The notes below the pieces were generated by a model. It did no database searches and had not been told where the DNA came from. It saw nothing but the letters and a program-made list of their open reading frames with translations. Positions 30,521 to 40,674 of a stretch of DNA of 64,000 bases are shown here, one piece after another. The first letter of the stretch is position 1, and each line of letters opens with the position of its first letter. This DNA comes from Leucobacter insecticola (GTDB lineage: Bacteria > Actinomycetota > Actinomycetes > Actinomycetales > Microbacteriaceae), in NCBI RefSeq assembly GCF_011382965.1, contig NZ_CP049934.1, positions 2,108,001 to 2,172,000 of the forward strand, read 5' to 3'. The position numbers were made by a program, and so were the translations under genes.

Positions 30521-30595
30521 ACCCCGCAAGGTGCCCTCTACCCGCCGCGCGGAACATCCCGTAACTACGTAATGACCTTAAGGACACAACCCAAC

Positions 30596-30856
30596 GTGGC
30601 AAACATTAAGTCGCAGATCAAGCGCATCAAGACCAACCAGAAGGCTACCGAGCGTAACCGCGCCTACAAGAGCGAGCTCCGCACCGTCGTGCGCGCGACT
30701 CGCGAGGCGATTGCCGCTGGTGACAAGGCTGAGGCAGAAGCAAAATTGAAGCTGGCGACCCGCAAGCTCGACAAGGCCGTTTCGAAGGGTGTCATCCACA
30801 AGAACCAGGCTGCGAACCGCAAGTCGAAGATCGCTGCAAAGGTTGCAGCTCTCTAA
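30596..30856 (+). CDS. rpsT: 30S ribosomal protein S20
   Basis: S20, 86 residues, a small basic helical protein at the bottom of the 30S subunit. The sequence begins [21 protein letters not shown] and ends [18 protein letters not shown]. The start is GTG at 30596, set by homology; AAGGA lies upstream. The upstream frame is open but has no sensible product. A terminator follows. Confidence 0.96.
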   Translation: MANIKSQIKRIKTNQKATERNRAYKSELRTVVRATREAIAAGDKAEAEAKLKLATRKLDKAVSKGVIHKNQAANRKSKIAAKVAAL

Positions 30857-30875
30857 GACTGCTGCTTTGGCTTTC

Positions 30876-30910
30876 AAAGTGCCCCCGTTCTGCGGACCGG
30901 GGGCACTTTT
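30876..30910. terminator. Terminator after rpsT
   Basis: AAAGTGCCCCCG pairs with CGGGGGCACTTT (12 bp) around a 10-nt loop, with T residues after it, 20 bp beyond rpsT. It may also serve holA from the other strand. Confidence 0.8.
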
Positions 30911-30943
30911 GCGTTACCCCATCACCGTTCGCTTCGGCAGCGA

Positions 30944-30977
30944 GGATCCGCGACTGCACGCAGGATGACGAAGGGTG
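30944..30977. repeat. REP-like palindromic element copy (rpsT/holA gap)
   Basis: On the minus strand it reads CTTCGTCATCCTGCG and then an imperfect inverted partner CGCGGATCC. The core CGTCATCCTGCG is the same as in the elements within pabB and beside yceI. Confidence 0.5.
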
Positions 30978-30989
30978 CGCGCCCCAACT

Positions 30990-31991
30990 CTAGCGGCCGC
31001 GGCGAGCAACGAAGAGCAGGTACTTCTCGAGGGCATACTCGGGATCGCGGCTGCCGCCTTTGAGGAGCCACTCGGTCTCGGCGGCCAGATCCATGCACCT
31101 CGCGAGATCCTCTTCACGCCAGGCGCGAGCATCCTTCACGGCACGATCGGCCTGCCAGGGAGCCATCCCGAGATCTTTCGCGAGTTGACCTCCGCTGCCG
31201 GTCGCACCAAACGCGCGGGCGATCCCCCGCATTTTAAAATTCAGTGCCGCAAGCATCGGAATGGGGTCGATGCCCGTCGAGAATGCCTGCCTGAGGAGCA
31301 CAAGGGCCTCTGCTGCGCGCCCCGCTGTCGCGGCGTCGGCGACCTTGAACGCGTTCGTTTCGACCCTGCCCTCCGTCGCGCGATTGACGTGTTCTTCGGT
31401 GATCTTGGTACCGAGGTCAGACACCAGTTGCCCGCACGCCCCAGCAAGTTCGCCGATACTCCCCGAATAGGCGGCCACGAGCATTCGAAGCGCACCAGGG
31501 GCGATCTGTGCGCCCAAGCGGGCGAACTCGGCCTGCGCAAACGCGAGACGATCCTGGTCCTTCTTCACCTCGGCGCACACAAACTCGACGCCGTTGCCCC
31601 CGCGCACCAGGTCAAGGAGTGCTTTGCCACGCACACCGCCACCGTGCCGCAGCACCAGCGTCGTGTCTTCTGCCGGCTCCACCACGTATCGCTTCGCATC
31701 TTCCAGGAACGCGTCGGAGCACTTCTCGACGCTGTCGACCCGGATCAGGCGTGGTTCAGCAAACAACGAGGGACTCGCGAGCGTGAACAGCTCACCAGCG
31801 GTGTAGGAGGCCGCGTCGATGTCGTGTACTTCAAGATCGGCGCGTTCCGCCTTCAGTGCGTCGCGGATGGCCTGGCCCGCGCGGTCGGCAAGAAAGGCCT
31901 CGGGCCCGGAGATGAGAACGACCGGCGCGGGCTGCGCCTCCGTCCAGCTCAGCTGCGGGATCTTGGTCTTGGTGCTTCGTGCGGTTGCCAC
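30990..31991 (-). CDS. holA: DNA polymerase III subunit delta
   Basis: HolA, 333 residues, the delta subunit that opens the sliding clamp within the clamp loader. The PVVLISGPEAFLADRAG start, the GNGVEFVCAEVKKDQDRLAF segment and the C-terminal collar domain with YSGSIGELAGACGQLVSDLG match the family. As usual for delta, there is no functional Walker motif. It lies 9 bp after comEC, as in many bacteria, and may be co-transcribed with it. Confidence 0.93.
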   Translation of the reverse strand: MATARSTKTKIPQLSWTEAQPAPVVLISGPEAFLADRAGQAIRDALKAERADLEVHDIDAASYTAGELFTLASPSLFAEPRLIRVDSVEKCSDAFLEDAKRYVVEPAEDTTLVLRHGGGVRGKALLDLVRGGNGVEFVCAEVKKDQDRLAFAQAEFARLGAQIAPGALRMLVAAYSGSIGELAGACGQLVSDLGTKITEEHVNRATEGRVETNAFKVADAATAGRAAEALVLLRQAFSTGIDPIPMLAALNFKMRGIARAFGATGSGGQLAKDLGMAPWQADRAVKDARAWREEDLARCMDLAAETEWLLKGGSRDPEYALEKYLLFVARRGR

Positions 31992-32000
31992 GCATTAACC

Positions 32001-34516
32001 CTACTCGGTGGCACCGACATCGCTCCCGCTACGCGCGGGAAGATCACGCAGCTCTTCGCGTCCTTGCTCCCCCGTTTCTTCGGGTGCGCGCACACTCCAG
32101 GCATGGATTTCCCCCGCGACCTTGCGGAGCGCAATCGATCCGAGTTCGTCGGTCCGTAACGCGATGATGCCCGCATCGCGCATTGCCGTGAGCACAACCT
32201 CGTTTGGGTGTCCATACCGGTTCTCCGCCCCCACAGACACCAGCCCAAACCTTGCTGCGGTTGCAGCGAGCAGGCGCGAGTCCTGGTTTCTTGAGCCGTG
32301 ATGTGCAACTTTTACGATGTCAGCGCGGAGACCCACACCGCGCGCCAGGAGTGCTCGGTGTTCGTTTTCGCCGGTGTCCGCAAGAAGAAGGGTGGTGAGG
32401 CCGCCCGCGCTCGCGAGCAGCACGAGGCTGGTCGCGTTCTCGTCCGTGACGACGCGCCCGGGCTCGGGCGCAAGAATCTCCCACCGCACCCCGGGGTCGT
32501 CGCTTCGCATCCCCTCAACGCCCACTCGGTACGGCACACCATATTCTTCAAGTTCTTGCAGCAGCGGCCGCGGTGAAGCGCCTGCGACGCCCTCGCTGCC
32601 AGGAATATACTCCGCGACCGGAGGTGACACCAGCGCAGCCTCCGTGATCGCGGCTACCGCGCTGAGCGCCCCGACGTGGTCCTGGTCGTCGTGCGTCAGC
32701 ACTAAGAGCCGAATGCGGTGAACGCCGAAGCGGGCCAGACAGTCCTCGATGAGTTCGGGGCTGTCTCCCGTGTCAACCAGAATCGTGCTGTTGGGGACAC
32801 CCGGTTCTCGCAGCAGTATCGCGTCGCCCTGGTGGACGTCGCATGCGACAACCGCCCAGTCACCGGGCACGCTCGCCCGCTGCGTCAGCGGAGACACGAG
32901 CGTCACCCCGGCGAAGATGCCGCAGGCCGCGCACAACAGGACCGCCACCGCGCCCCGCACTGCACGGGGCACACGCGGAGACTCACCGTTCTCAACCCAG
33001 GGAACCCTCCCGCGTACGCGCGCGGTTCCCGGCCACGGAAGACGCCCGGTGTGCAACGCCCAGGCGAGGATCGGAAGCACCTGCACAAGCGTCAACAGAG
33101 CCGCCCCGACCAGCCTTCCGGCCAGATCCAGCGGGCAAACGGGAGTTGTGCGCAGATCTCCGCGGTGGCAGCAACCCATCGTGCCGAAACCGCAGCAACG
33201 TGCAGGATCAGTGTTCCCAGCGACTCAGCGACGGGCAGTAACAACATGGCGAGAAGACCAAGCCCCGTGCCCAGGGGTGCCGCGGGGGCCGCGAGCACAT
33301 TCGCTAAGATGCCCGCGGCGGGGATCCCTGGCTGTAACAGCAACAACAGTGGACCACACGCGATCTGCGCCGCAAGCGCCATCGCGATGGGCACCGCCAA
33401 CACCCGCGGTATGTGCAATCGCTTCTGCAGGCCAGCGCTCAGCGCGGGGACCCCCAACAGAATCCCCGCAGTGGCCGCGACCGAAAGCCCGAACCCGGGA
33501 TGCAGCGCCTGCCACGGATCGAGCGCGAGCAACAGCAGGATCGCGACCGCCAGGCTCGGAAGCGCCTGCGAACGCTTGCCACCGTAGCCGGAGATCAGCA
33601 CGACGGCGGCCATCACCGCGGCTCGCTGCACACTCGGGTCTGGCCCAACAACATAGACAAAGCACGTGAGAGCAGCGGCGGCGAGGATCCGCCGCACCCG
33701 TCTTCCCGCGCCCAACCGCGAGCTCACCCACATGATCGAACTTGTCACGAGCGCGCAGTTCGCGCCTGACACCGCGGTGAGATGTGTAAGGGAGCTTTCG
33801 AGCATCGCGTTCTGGAGATGCTCGTCAACGAGGGAGGTATCTCCGACGGCAAAGCCAGGCAACAAAGTGGCTCCGGGCAGCTTGCTCGTCGCTTCACGCA
33901 GCCCCAGCCGCAGTTCGCTCGCGACCACCCCGGCGCCCGCCGCAAGTGACCACGCACCGCGGGGTGCCGCGGGCACCGCCGCGTCACTGTCGGCCACCGT
34001 AACACCATACGCGGCAGCCGATCCCGCCTCGAGCCGCTCAGGGCGGCCACTCAGTTCCAGGCGTGATCCCGGAACCCAGCGGGCATCCGTCTCACCGTCC
34101 ACCCACAGCAGCACTGGGATATCGCCTCTCGGCGCATGCACCGTCGCCCGGACCCAGAAGCGTTCACCGAACCCGCCCTGCGTTTCCGCCGCAAATGTCA
34201 CAATGGTCACCTGCATCCCGAGATCCGCACGCCGCACCGCAGCTTCTTCGAGCATCGGATCCGCACGCTGCCACTCACCCGCGTTGATGGTGGCCCCCAA
34301 CACGACCAGTGCCGCACAGCTCAGCGCGAGCAGTCGCCAAGCTGCGCGATTTCTGCCGCGCTGAAGGGCGAATGCGAGTGCGAGTACCCCGCAGCTTACG
34401 CTCGCGACACACACCCACCACCCGGTGCCGGGCTGGGTCACCGCCCATGCCGTTATTGCCCAAGCGAGGAGCGCGGGAGCTAGCAGCCGCCAGCGCCCAG
34501 GCGGCGGCCGACTCAC
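32001..34516 (-). CDS. comEC: ComEC/Rec2 DNA-uptake channel protein (frameshifted)
   Basis: ComEC/Rec2, the inner-membrane channel for single-stranded DNA during transformation. The N-terminal DUF4131 domain is followed by the Competence membrane domain (LTHLTAVSGANCALVTSSIMW, PSVQRAAVMAAVVLISGYGG). The C-terminal metallo-beta-lactamase-like domain has VLTHDDQDHVGAL and VKVAHHGSRNQDS. The frame breaks at CCCC (33104-33107). One added base joins the halves as SGAALLTLVQVLPIL and gives 838 residues. It starts four bases inside comEA. The first metal motif is THDDQDH rather than the usual HxHxDH, as in many ComEC proteins. Confidence 0.92.
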
Positions 34517-35403
34517 ACCGTCACCCGATCCCGCAGGTTCTCCAAAATCTTCGCCCCAACACCGGAGACCTCAAGGAGCTGCTCGACACTCGAGAAGGCG
34601 CCGTTCGTCTGCCGCCAGTCCACAATGCGCTGGGCAAGTGCCGGGCCAATTCTCGGCAGCGTTTCCAACTGTGCAGCGTCCGCCGAGTTCAGGTTAACGA
34701 GGCCGCCCTGGGTGGCGGAACCGCCACTCGTCACACCTCCGCCCTCTACAGCCGCGGAAGCCCGTTGCGCGGCCGCTTGCTCCGCATCGGGCACCAGAAG
34801 CTGCTCACCGTCGACCACCACCCTCGCTAGATTGACGCCGGCCAGTGCCGCCTCTGGCGTGGCTCCGCCCGCTGCCTCAATGGCTTCGGAAGCGCGGGCG
34901 CCAGCGTTCAGCTCAACAACCCCTGGATTCAGCACTTCTCCAACGACGTGCACAAATACAACGGTGTCGGCGGGGGGCTCATTTTCGCCGGAAGGCGTAC
35001 CGGGCGCAGCAGCCTCTGCGGCCCCATCGTGAGCAGCCGCCGAGGTCGTGTCGATCCCCGCACCGCTCTGGAGCATCGTCATGATGATCGCGATCACCAC
35101 CGCAACCACAAACACCGCAGCTCCGGCGACCGCGGGCACCGAGACCGAACGGGTGATTCGCTGTCGAAGTGTCTGCTCTGGCCGCCATTCGAGCGCCTCG
35201 GGTTGTGCGGAGGGCCCGCTTTCAACGGTGGCGCGTTCATGCCACGCACCCCGCCTGAGTACCGCCTCAGAACTCAGCGGAGGATCTGATCCGCGTGGCG
35301 TCTGTTCCGACGACACATCGCTATCATCAGAATTGAGATGCCGTGGGCCGGCCCCATCGTTGAGGGGGCTGCGTGTTCGATTGGGTGAGAGTTGAGGTTT
35401 CAT
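34513..35403 (-). CDS. comEA: ComEA-like competence DNA receptor
   Basis: A 296-residue membrane-anchored DNA-binding protein. A cytoplasmic N terminus of about 85 residues precedes one membrane helix (SVPAVAGAAVFVVAVVIAII). Then come an SLBB-type domain (VFVHVVGEVLNPGVVELNAG) and, after a Gln/Ala/Gly-rich linker, the helix-hairpin-helix region LVNLNSADAAQLETLPRIGP. It would bind double-stranded DNA and pass it to ComEC. The start is ATG at 35403; a GTG two codons upstream is also in frame. It overlaps comEC by four bases. Confidence 0.9.
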   Translation of the reverse strand: MKPQLSPNRTRSPLNDGAGPRHLNSDDSDVSSEQTPRGSDPPLSSEAVLRRGAWHERATVESGPSAQPEALEWRPEQTLRQRITRSVSVPAVAGAAVFVVAVVIAIIMTMLQSGAGIDTTSAAAHDGAAEAAAPGTPSGENEPPADTVVFVHVVGEVLNPGVVELNAGARASEAIEAAGGATPEAALAGVNLARVVVDGEQLLVPDAEQAAAQRASAAVEGGGVTSGGSATQGGLVNLNSADAAQLETLPRIGPALAQRIVDWRQTNGAFSSVEQLLEVSGVGAKILENLRDRVTV

Positions 35404-35530
35404 GCACACACGATAGGACGGGAAACCCGCTTACGGAGGCCTGTCACCGCATCTGTGCATAACCCGTCAGAATCGTGGGCCACAACGCGCCTGTGAACGA
35501 GGGTTGCTCACCCTCCGCACAGGACAACTG

Positions 35531-35565
35531 TTCGGGCGCTCACTCGTCGAGAGTGAACGCCCGAA
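35531..35565. terminator. Hairpin after the RCC1 surface gene
   Basis: TTCGGGCGCTCACTC (35531-35545) and GAGTGAACGCCCGAA (35551-35565) form a 15-bp stem with one mismatch and a 5-nt loop, just past the end of the surface-protein gene. No T tract follows. Confidence 0.6.
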
Positions 35566-35581
35566 CACCCTGTTCGTTCAG

Positions 35582-37855
35582 TTATGCGCGTCGACGCCGC
35601 AGCACCAGCATCGCACCGCCGAGCAGTGCGAGCCCAGCGAACCCTCCGATGAAAAGCATCGACTCAGCACCGGTCGTGGCGAGACCGCCTGCACTCGCGG
35701 GTGAAACCTTCGCTCCCGGCACAACGTCTTCGCCCGGCGCTGGCTTTGTGGCTGGCTTCGTGTCGGGCACCGGCGACGTCGGCCCGGGCCCCGGCGCAAC
35801 GGCGACAGGGAGGAACTTCACCGATGCGGATCCTTCGAGATTCGTCACGTCAAAGGTCACAACTGCTTCGCCCTCCTGAACTGAGGTCAGCGTGGAGGTG
35901 TACGTTCCGTCCTGGTTATCGACGAGAGGATCCACAGTTCCGAGCGAGGCGCTCAGCTCGACGTCTTCCCCGGCAAGGGGATTGTCGAACTCGTCAAACA
36001 CAGACACGGTCACGATGACGGGGTCAGCACCGTCCGCTAGCGCGGCGTCAGTCGATGTCGCGATGGTCGCAGCCTTCGCAGCGCCCGCGACAACACGGAC
36101 CACCGTGGGTGCCGTCACCACATTCGTTTCTGTTTCAGTACCGAGCGCGTTCACCATGACTGCGCGGTAGCAGTAGAGGCCCGCCGTCGTCGGAGACGTT
36201 ATCGCCAGTTCCGAGTCAGTCCGGCCCAGGTCACTTGCGGTCGTGGCGGTCGTGGTGTTCTCAACCGCCGGATCCGCGATGTCTGTCCACACGGTCGATG
36301 GATCAACGCAGCTGTCGTCAATGGCAATGGCGGACTGCCATACGATCTGAGGCGCCTCATCGCCAGATCCTGAAGCGGTGAGTACCACTCGCTCGGCGGG
36401 GCCCGACGTCATCGCAGCTACAGGATCAGCAACAACGGCGGGCGAAGTGCCATAGGTGAAGGTCCCCACCTGGACACCGCGCACGGTGACAGGGTAGGTG
36501 CCGCTGACCGCCTGCGCGGGTACCGCAAAGGAAAGGTCACCGTTCGGCAGCAAGCGAACGTTACTCGCCTCGACTTCCCCCACCAACACACGCGGCTGAT
36601 CGAGACCGAGGGGCGCCGGCGAGAGAATCGGTGAGGTTGAGGTTGCACCGGTTCCCATTTGACCGTAGTAGTTAATGCCCCAGCCGTACGCCTCGCCCGT
36701 CGTCGCTACCGCGAGCGGAGACATGTTTCCGTTGGCGATGAGCGAGAACTTCTTGGAAGTATTGACCTTGGTCGGCTCAGACTGATCACTCGTTGACCCG
36801 GTGCCGAGGCGACCGCTATCTCCGAAGCCCCAGCTGTACGCGGTGCCGTCCTCAGCGAGCGCGGTAAACGCGTACACGTAGCTTGCGATCTGGGTGGCGC
36901 GCTTCCCAGCAGGCAGCTGAACCACGCCGGGCTGTTCGCTCGTTGCACTTGGCACCGGACGCCCCAGCTCACCGTAAACAGCCTGCCCCCAGGAGTAGAT
37001 CTCGCCATTTGAGGTGACGCCGGCTGCTGCACCAATGGCCCCGACGATCTGGATAAAGTCAGGTGCGTCAGCCCACAGCTGTGGGGTGTCGAGTTGAACT
37101 CCCTGCCCATTGGTCGATTTGTCGCCCCATGACCAGAAATTGCCGTCAACGTCCTTTACAAACACGGCGTGCGACTCGCCTGCCTCGAAGATCTGTGCAA
37201 TCTTCGGCAGTCCGTCGACTTTGGTCGGCACCGTTCTCCTGTCGACCCGCAGGCCAGATCCCAAAGCCCCAGTATTGGAATAGCCCCAGGTGTAGACGTC
37301 GCCGTCAGTCGAAAGGGCAATGCCCACTCGCGTAATGGCTGCGGAGGCAAGGGTGACGCCCTCTGGGAGAGGCAGAGGGACCGGGGTGAAGCGAGCGGTC
37401 GTTGTGCCATCACCGATCTGGTTGGAGTTGTTGGCTCCCCAGACCCAGGCTTTGCTGTCAACATCGATGCCGATGCCGCCACACCCTGGGCCGATGGAAA
37501 CGGATTTGAAGCGGTGATCCCCTGCAAGCGGGGCGGGTCGCAACGATGTGAAGACGCTGTCTCCCTGACCGACTCCCGCGCCGCTCCCCCAGGTGTACAC
37601 AGTTCCGTCTTGGGTCATCCCCAAGGACGCTGTGCCACAGGAAGCCATCGAAGTGAAGGCGAGCTGCTGCGTCGGGATCGTCAGCGTGGTCCCACCGAGT
37701 GTGGAGCCAGAACCGAGAGACACCTCTGTCGCAACTGTCGACTCAACTTCTGCGTGTGCCGCGGAAATGCCAACAGTGGCTGATGCAAGCACCAGAGAAA
37801 CGGACAACAGTGATCCGGCAGCACGCCGGACAGCATCAGAATAGACGCGAGTCAT
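35582..37855 (-). CDS. RCC1-repeat surface protein with sortase-type anchor
   Basis: A 757-residue exported protein. The signal peptide (SLLSVSLVLASATVGISAAHA) is followed by about seven RCC1 repeats, each with a D/G-x-YTWG or similar core (for example QDGTVYTWGSGAGVG, DSKAWVWGANNSNQIGDGTT, GEIYSWGQAVYGELG), making a seven-bladed propeller at about residues 50-400. An invasin-like Ig domain follows (ASLGTVDPLVDNQDGTYTST). The end has a Pro/Lys spacer, LATTG, a hydrophobic helix and RRRRA, which is a sortase-type sorting signal variant (Ala for Pro). The ligand is unknown. The start at 37855 follows GGGGG. Confidence 0.85.
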   Translation of the reverse strand: MTRVYSDAVRRAAGSLLSVSLVLASATVGISAAHAEVESTVATEVSLGSGSTLGGTTLTIPTQQLAFTSMASCGTASLGMTQDGTVYTWGSGAGVGQGDSVFTSLRPAPLAGDHRFKSVSIGPGCGGIGIDVDSKAWVWGANNSNQIGDGTTTARFTPVPLPLPEGVTLASAAITRVGIALSTDGDVYTWGYSNTGALGSGLRVDRRTVPTKVDGLPKIAQIFEAGESHAVFVKDVDGNFWSWGDKSTNGQGVQLDTPQLWADAPDFIQIVGAIGAAAGVTSNGEIYSWGQAVYGELGRPVPSATSEQPGVVQLPAGKRATQIASYVYAFTALAEDGTAYSWGFGDSGRLGTGSTSDQSEPTKVNTSKKFSLIANGNMSPLAVATTGEAYGWGINYYGQMGTGATSTSPILSPAPLGLDQPRVLVGEVEASNVRLLPNGDLSFAVPAQAVSGTYPVTVRGVQVGTFTYGTSPAVVADPVAAMTSGPAERVVLTASGSGDEAPQIVWQSAIAIDDSCVDPSTVWTDIADPAVENTTTATTASDLGRTDSELAITSPTTAGLYCYRAVMVNALGTETETNVVTAPTVVRVVAGAAKAATIATSTDAALADGADPVIVTVSVFDEFDNPLAGEDVELSASLGTVDPLVDNQDGTYTSTLTSVQEGEAVVTFDVTNLEGSASVKFLPVAVAPGPGPTSPVPDTKPATKPAPGEDVVPGAKVSPASAGGLATTGAESMLFIGGFAGLALLGGAMLVLRRRRA

Positions 37856-37889
37856 GATCCCCCAAGGATGTAAAACTAGACAAATCAAC

Positions 37890-37915
37890 GCCTACACACC
37901 AATTAGCAAGTAGGC
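37890..37915. promoter_or_regulatory. Inverted repeat upstream of the RCC1 surface gene
   Basis: GCCTAC (37890-37895) and GTAGGC (37910-37915) flank an AT-rich centre, 35 bp upstream of the gene. It could be an operator. The rest of 37916-38050 is AT-rich and carries no gene. Confidence 0.35.
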
Positions 37916-38052
37916 AACAGTGAGATATCGTACCTTCTTCGCGGTGAAAATTGATGCAAGGGGATGCAATTCACAGGAAATCGAGTAAATGGACACACCA
38001 AACAGCTACATGGGCGACGATCGTTGCCGAATTGGACCCTTTACACGACATG

Positions 38053-38082
38053 GTGCCGGGTCGTTCATTCACGACCCGGCAC
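38053..38082 (-). terminator. Terminator hairpin after leuS
   Basis: GTGCCGGGTCGT and ACGACCCGGCAC form a perfect 12-bp stem with a six-base loop, 17 bp beyond the leuS stop on the minus strand. No strong T tract. Confidence 0.65.
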
Positions 38083-38098
38083 TCGCTTATCTCCCCCG

Positions 38099-40626
38099 CT
38101 AAGCAGGCTTTGTCGCGATACTCACGATCTTTGGCACGCGCACCACGACGTTGACAACCTGGCGGTCACCGATCGCGCGCGTCACCGCAGCAGAGGCGCG
38201 CGCTGCGGCCTCAGCCTCAGCCTCAGACACCGTCGCAGGCAGCACAAGGCGATCCCGCACCTTGCCGTCGACCTGCACCACCATCGTGACCTCGTCTTCG
38301 ACCAGCAGCGCCGGATCCGCACTCGGCCATTCGACGAGCGCCACCGTGGGCTCGTGCCCAAGCTTTGCCCACATGTCCTCCGCGGCATAGGGAGCGAACA
38401 GTGACAGAATCACGGCTATCGCCTCTGCGGATTCCCGCACCGCGGGATCCGCCGCACCGACACCGGCGTCAATCGTTTTGCGGGTCACATTGACCTGATC
38501 CATCAGACGAGCAACGACCACGTTGAACTTGTAGGACTCGATGAGTCCCGGCGCATCCGCGAGCAGCTTATGCGTGTGCTTGCGCAGGGTCTTCTCCCAG
38601 TCGCAAAGTCCACGCCGGGCTGCGAGCCGGTCGCCTGCACATCGTCCGCGATCCGCCACGCGCGCGCCAAGAACTTCGCCGAGCCCTGCACTGAAACATC
38701 CGCCCAGTCGATGTCGTCCTCGGGCGGACCAGCAAACGCCAACGTCACCCGCAGCGCGTCGGCACCGTGCGCTTCAAGTTCCGAAGCGAACTCGACGAGG
38801 TTGCCCTTCGACTTTGACATCTTTGCGCCATCGAGCAGCACCATGCCCTGATTCAACATCTCCATAAAGGGCTCGTCGAAATCGATGTAGCCGAGATCGT
38901 GCATCACCTTCGTAATGAAGCGGGAGTACAGCAGGTGCAGAATCGCGTGCTCCACACCGCCAACATACTGATCGACGGGCGCCCACTTCTTGGCCGCCGC
39001 TGGATCGAAGGGCTGCGAGTCGTCCTGCGCAGACAGGAACCGGAAGAAGTACCAGGAGCTGTCGACGAAGGTGTCCATCGTGTCGGGATCACGCCGCAGC
39101 GTTGCCCCGGTCGTGGGGTCCGTGACGCTCGACCACTCCTCCGCACCGCCCAACGGCGAAGTACCCTTCGGCTTCAGGTCAAGCCCCGCGGAAGAGGGCA
39201 ACTCAACCGGCAATTCACTCTCCGCTACCGGCTGCATGGAGCCATCTTCTCCGTGCAGAATCGGGATCGGTGTGCCCCAGTAGCGTTGACGAGAAATCAG
39301 CCAATCCCGCAGCCGGTACGTCGTGGCAGCACGGCCGGTGCCGCGGGCTTCAAGCACCTCGATGGCCTTCGCGATCGCGGCGGCCTTATCGAGACCATCG
39401 AGCTCACCCGAGTTCACGAGGGTACCGTCACCGGTGGTCGCGACGCCGCTGACCGCCGGATCCGGGAGCGGCGCACCATCGGCGTCACGAACATCAAGCA
39501 CGGCGCGAACCGGCAGCTCAAAGGTCCGCGCGAAGTCGAGGTCACGCTGATCGTGCGCTGGCACCGCCATGATCGCGCCGTGCCCATAGTCGGCGAGGAC
39601 GTAGTCGGATGCCCAAACGGGAATGCGCTCGCCGTTGACCGGATTGACCGCGAAGTGATCGAGGAAGACACCAGTCTTTTCACGATCAGCGTTCTGCCGC
39701 TCAATCTCGGTCTGCTTCTGCGTCTGCTCCAAATATGCCTGGTACTGCATGCGAACCTCAGGCGAGGCACCGGACGCCAGCTCGGCGGCAAGATCGGAAT
39801 CGGGAGCGACCACCATGAACGTCGCGCCGTGCAGCGTGTCGGGGCGCGTCGTGAACACGGGAACCTTCGCGTCGCGTCCCTCGATCTCAAACTCGACCTC
39901 GGCACCGCGCGAGCGCCCGATCCAGTTGCGCTGCATGTTCAGGACCTTGCTCGGCCACTTGCCCTCAAGCTGATCGAGATCCTCAAGCAGACGATCGGCG
40001 TAATCCGTGATGCGGAAGTACCACTGCGTCAGCTTCTTCTTCACGACGATTGCGCCCGAACGCTCTGACGTACCGTCTGCAAGCACCTGCTCGTTCGCGA
40101 GCACCGTCTGATCCACCGGATCCCAGTTCACCCAGCTCGCCTTGCGGTAGGCCAGCCCCTTCTCGTACATCTTCAGGAAGATCCACTGGTTCCACTTGTA
40201 GTACTCGGGGTCGCTCGTGTGCAGCACGCGGCTCCAGTCAAAGGAGGGCGCGTACACACGGAACGACGCCTTCTGCTGCGCGATATTCGCGTAGGTCCAC
40301 TCGCGCGGATCGACGCCGCGTTTGATCGCCGCGTTCTCGGCGGGAAGCCCGAAGGAGTCCCAGCCAATCGGGTGCAGCACGTCGTAGCCACGGCCACGCC
40401 AGTAGCGCGCGAGCACGTCACCGAAACAGAACGCCTCGGCGTGCCCCATGTGCAGGTCGCCCGACGGGTAAGGGAACATGTCGAGCACGTACTTCGTCGG
40501 CTTGGTGGTGTCAGCATCGGTCACCTCAAAAGGCTTCAGCTCATCCCACACGGGAAGCCAGCGATCCTGAATCGCCTGAAAGTTGTAGCCTTCGGACTCG
40601 CGCCCCTGCTGCTCAGTCACACACAC
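38099..40626 (-). CDS. leuS: Leucyl-tRNA synthetase (frameshifted)
   Basis: LeuS, a class I aminoacyl-tRNA synthetase, essential for charging tRNA-Leu. The HIGH-type motif appears as [16 protein letters not shown] and the KMSKS motif as [12 protein letters not shown]. The CP1 editing domain ([18 protein letters not shown]) lies between, and the anticodon-binding domain ends near [17 protein letters not shown]. The frame breaks at about 38602, where one added base restores [17 protein letters not shown] and an 842-residue protein. The start is GTG at 40626, with another GTG two codons in. A hairpin follows. Confidence 0.95.
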
Positions 40627-40674
40627 CTCGTTTACTTCGGGATCGTGCCGCTCGCGCGGTCACGCACAGATTCC

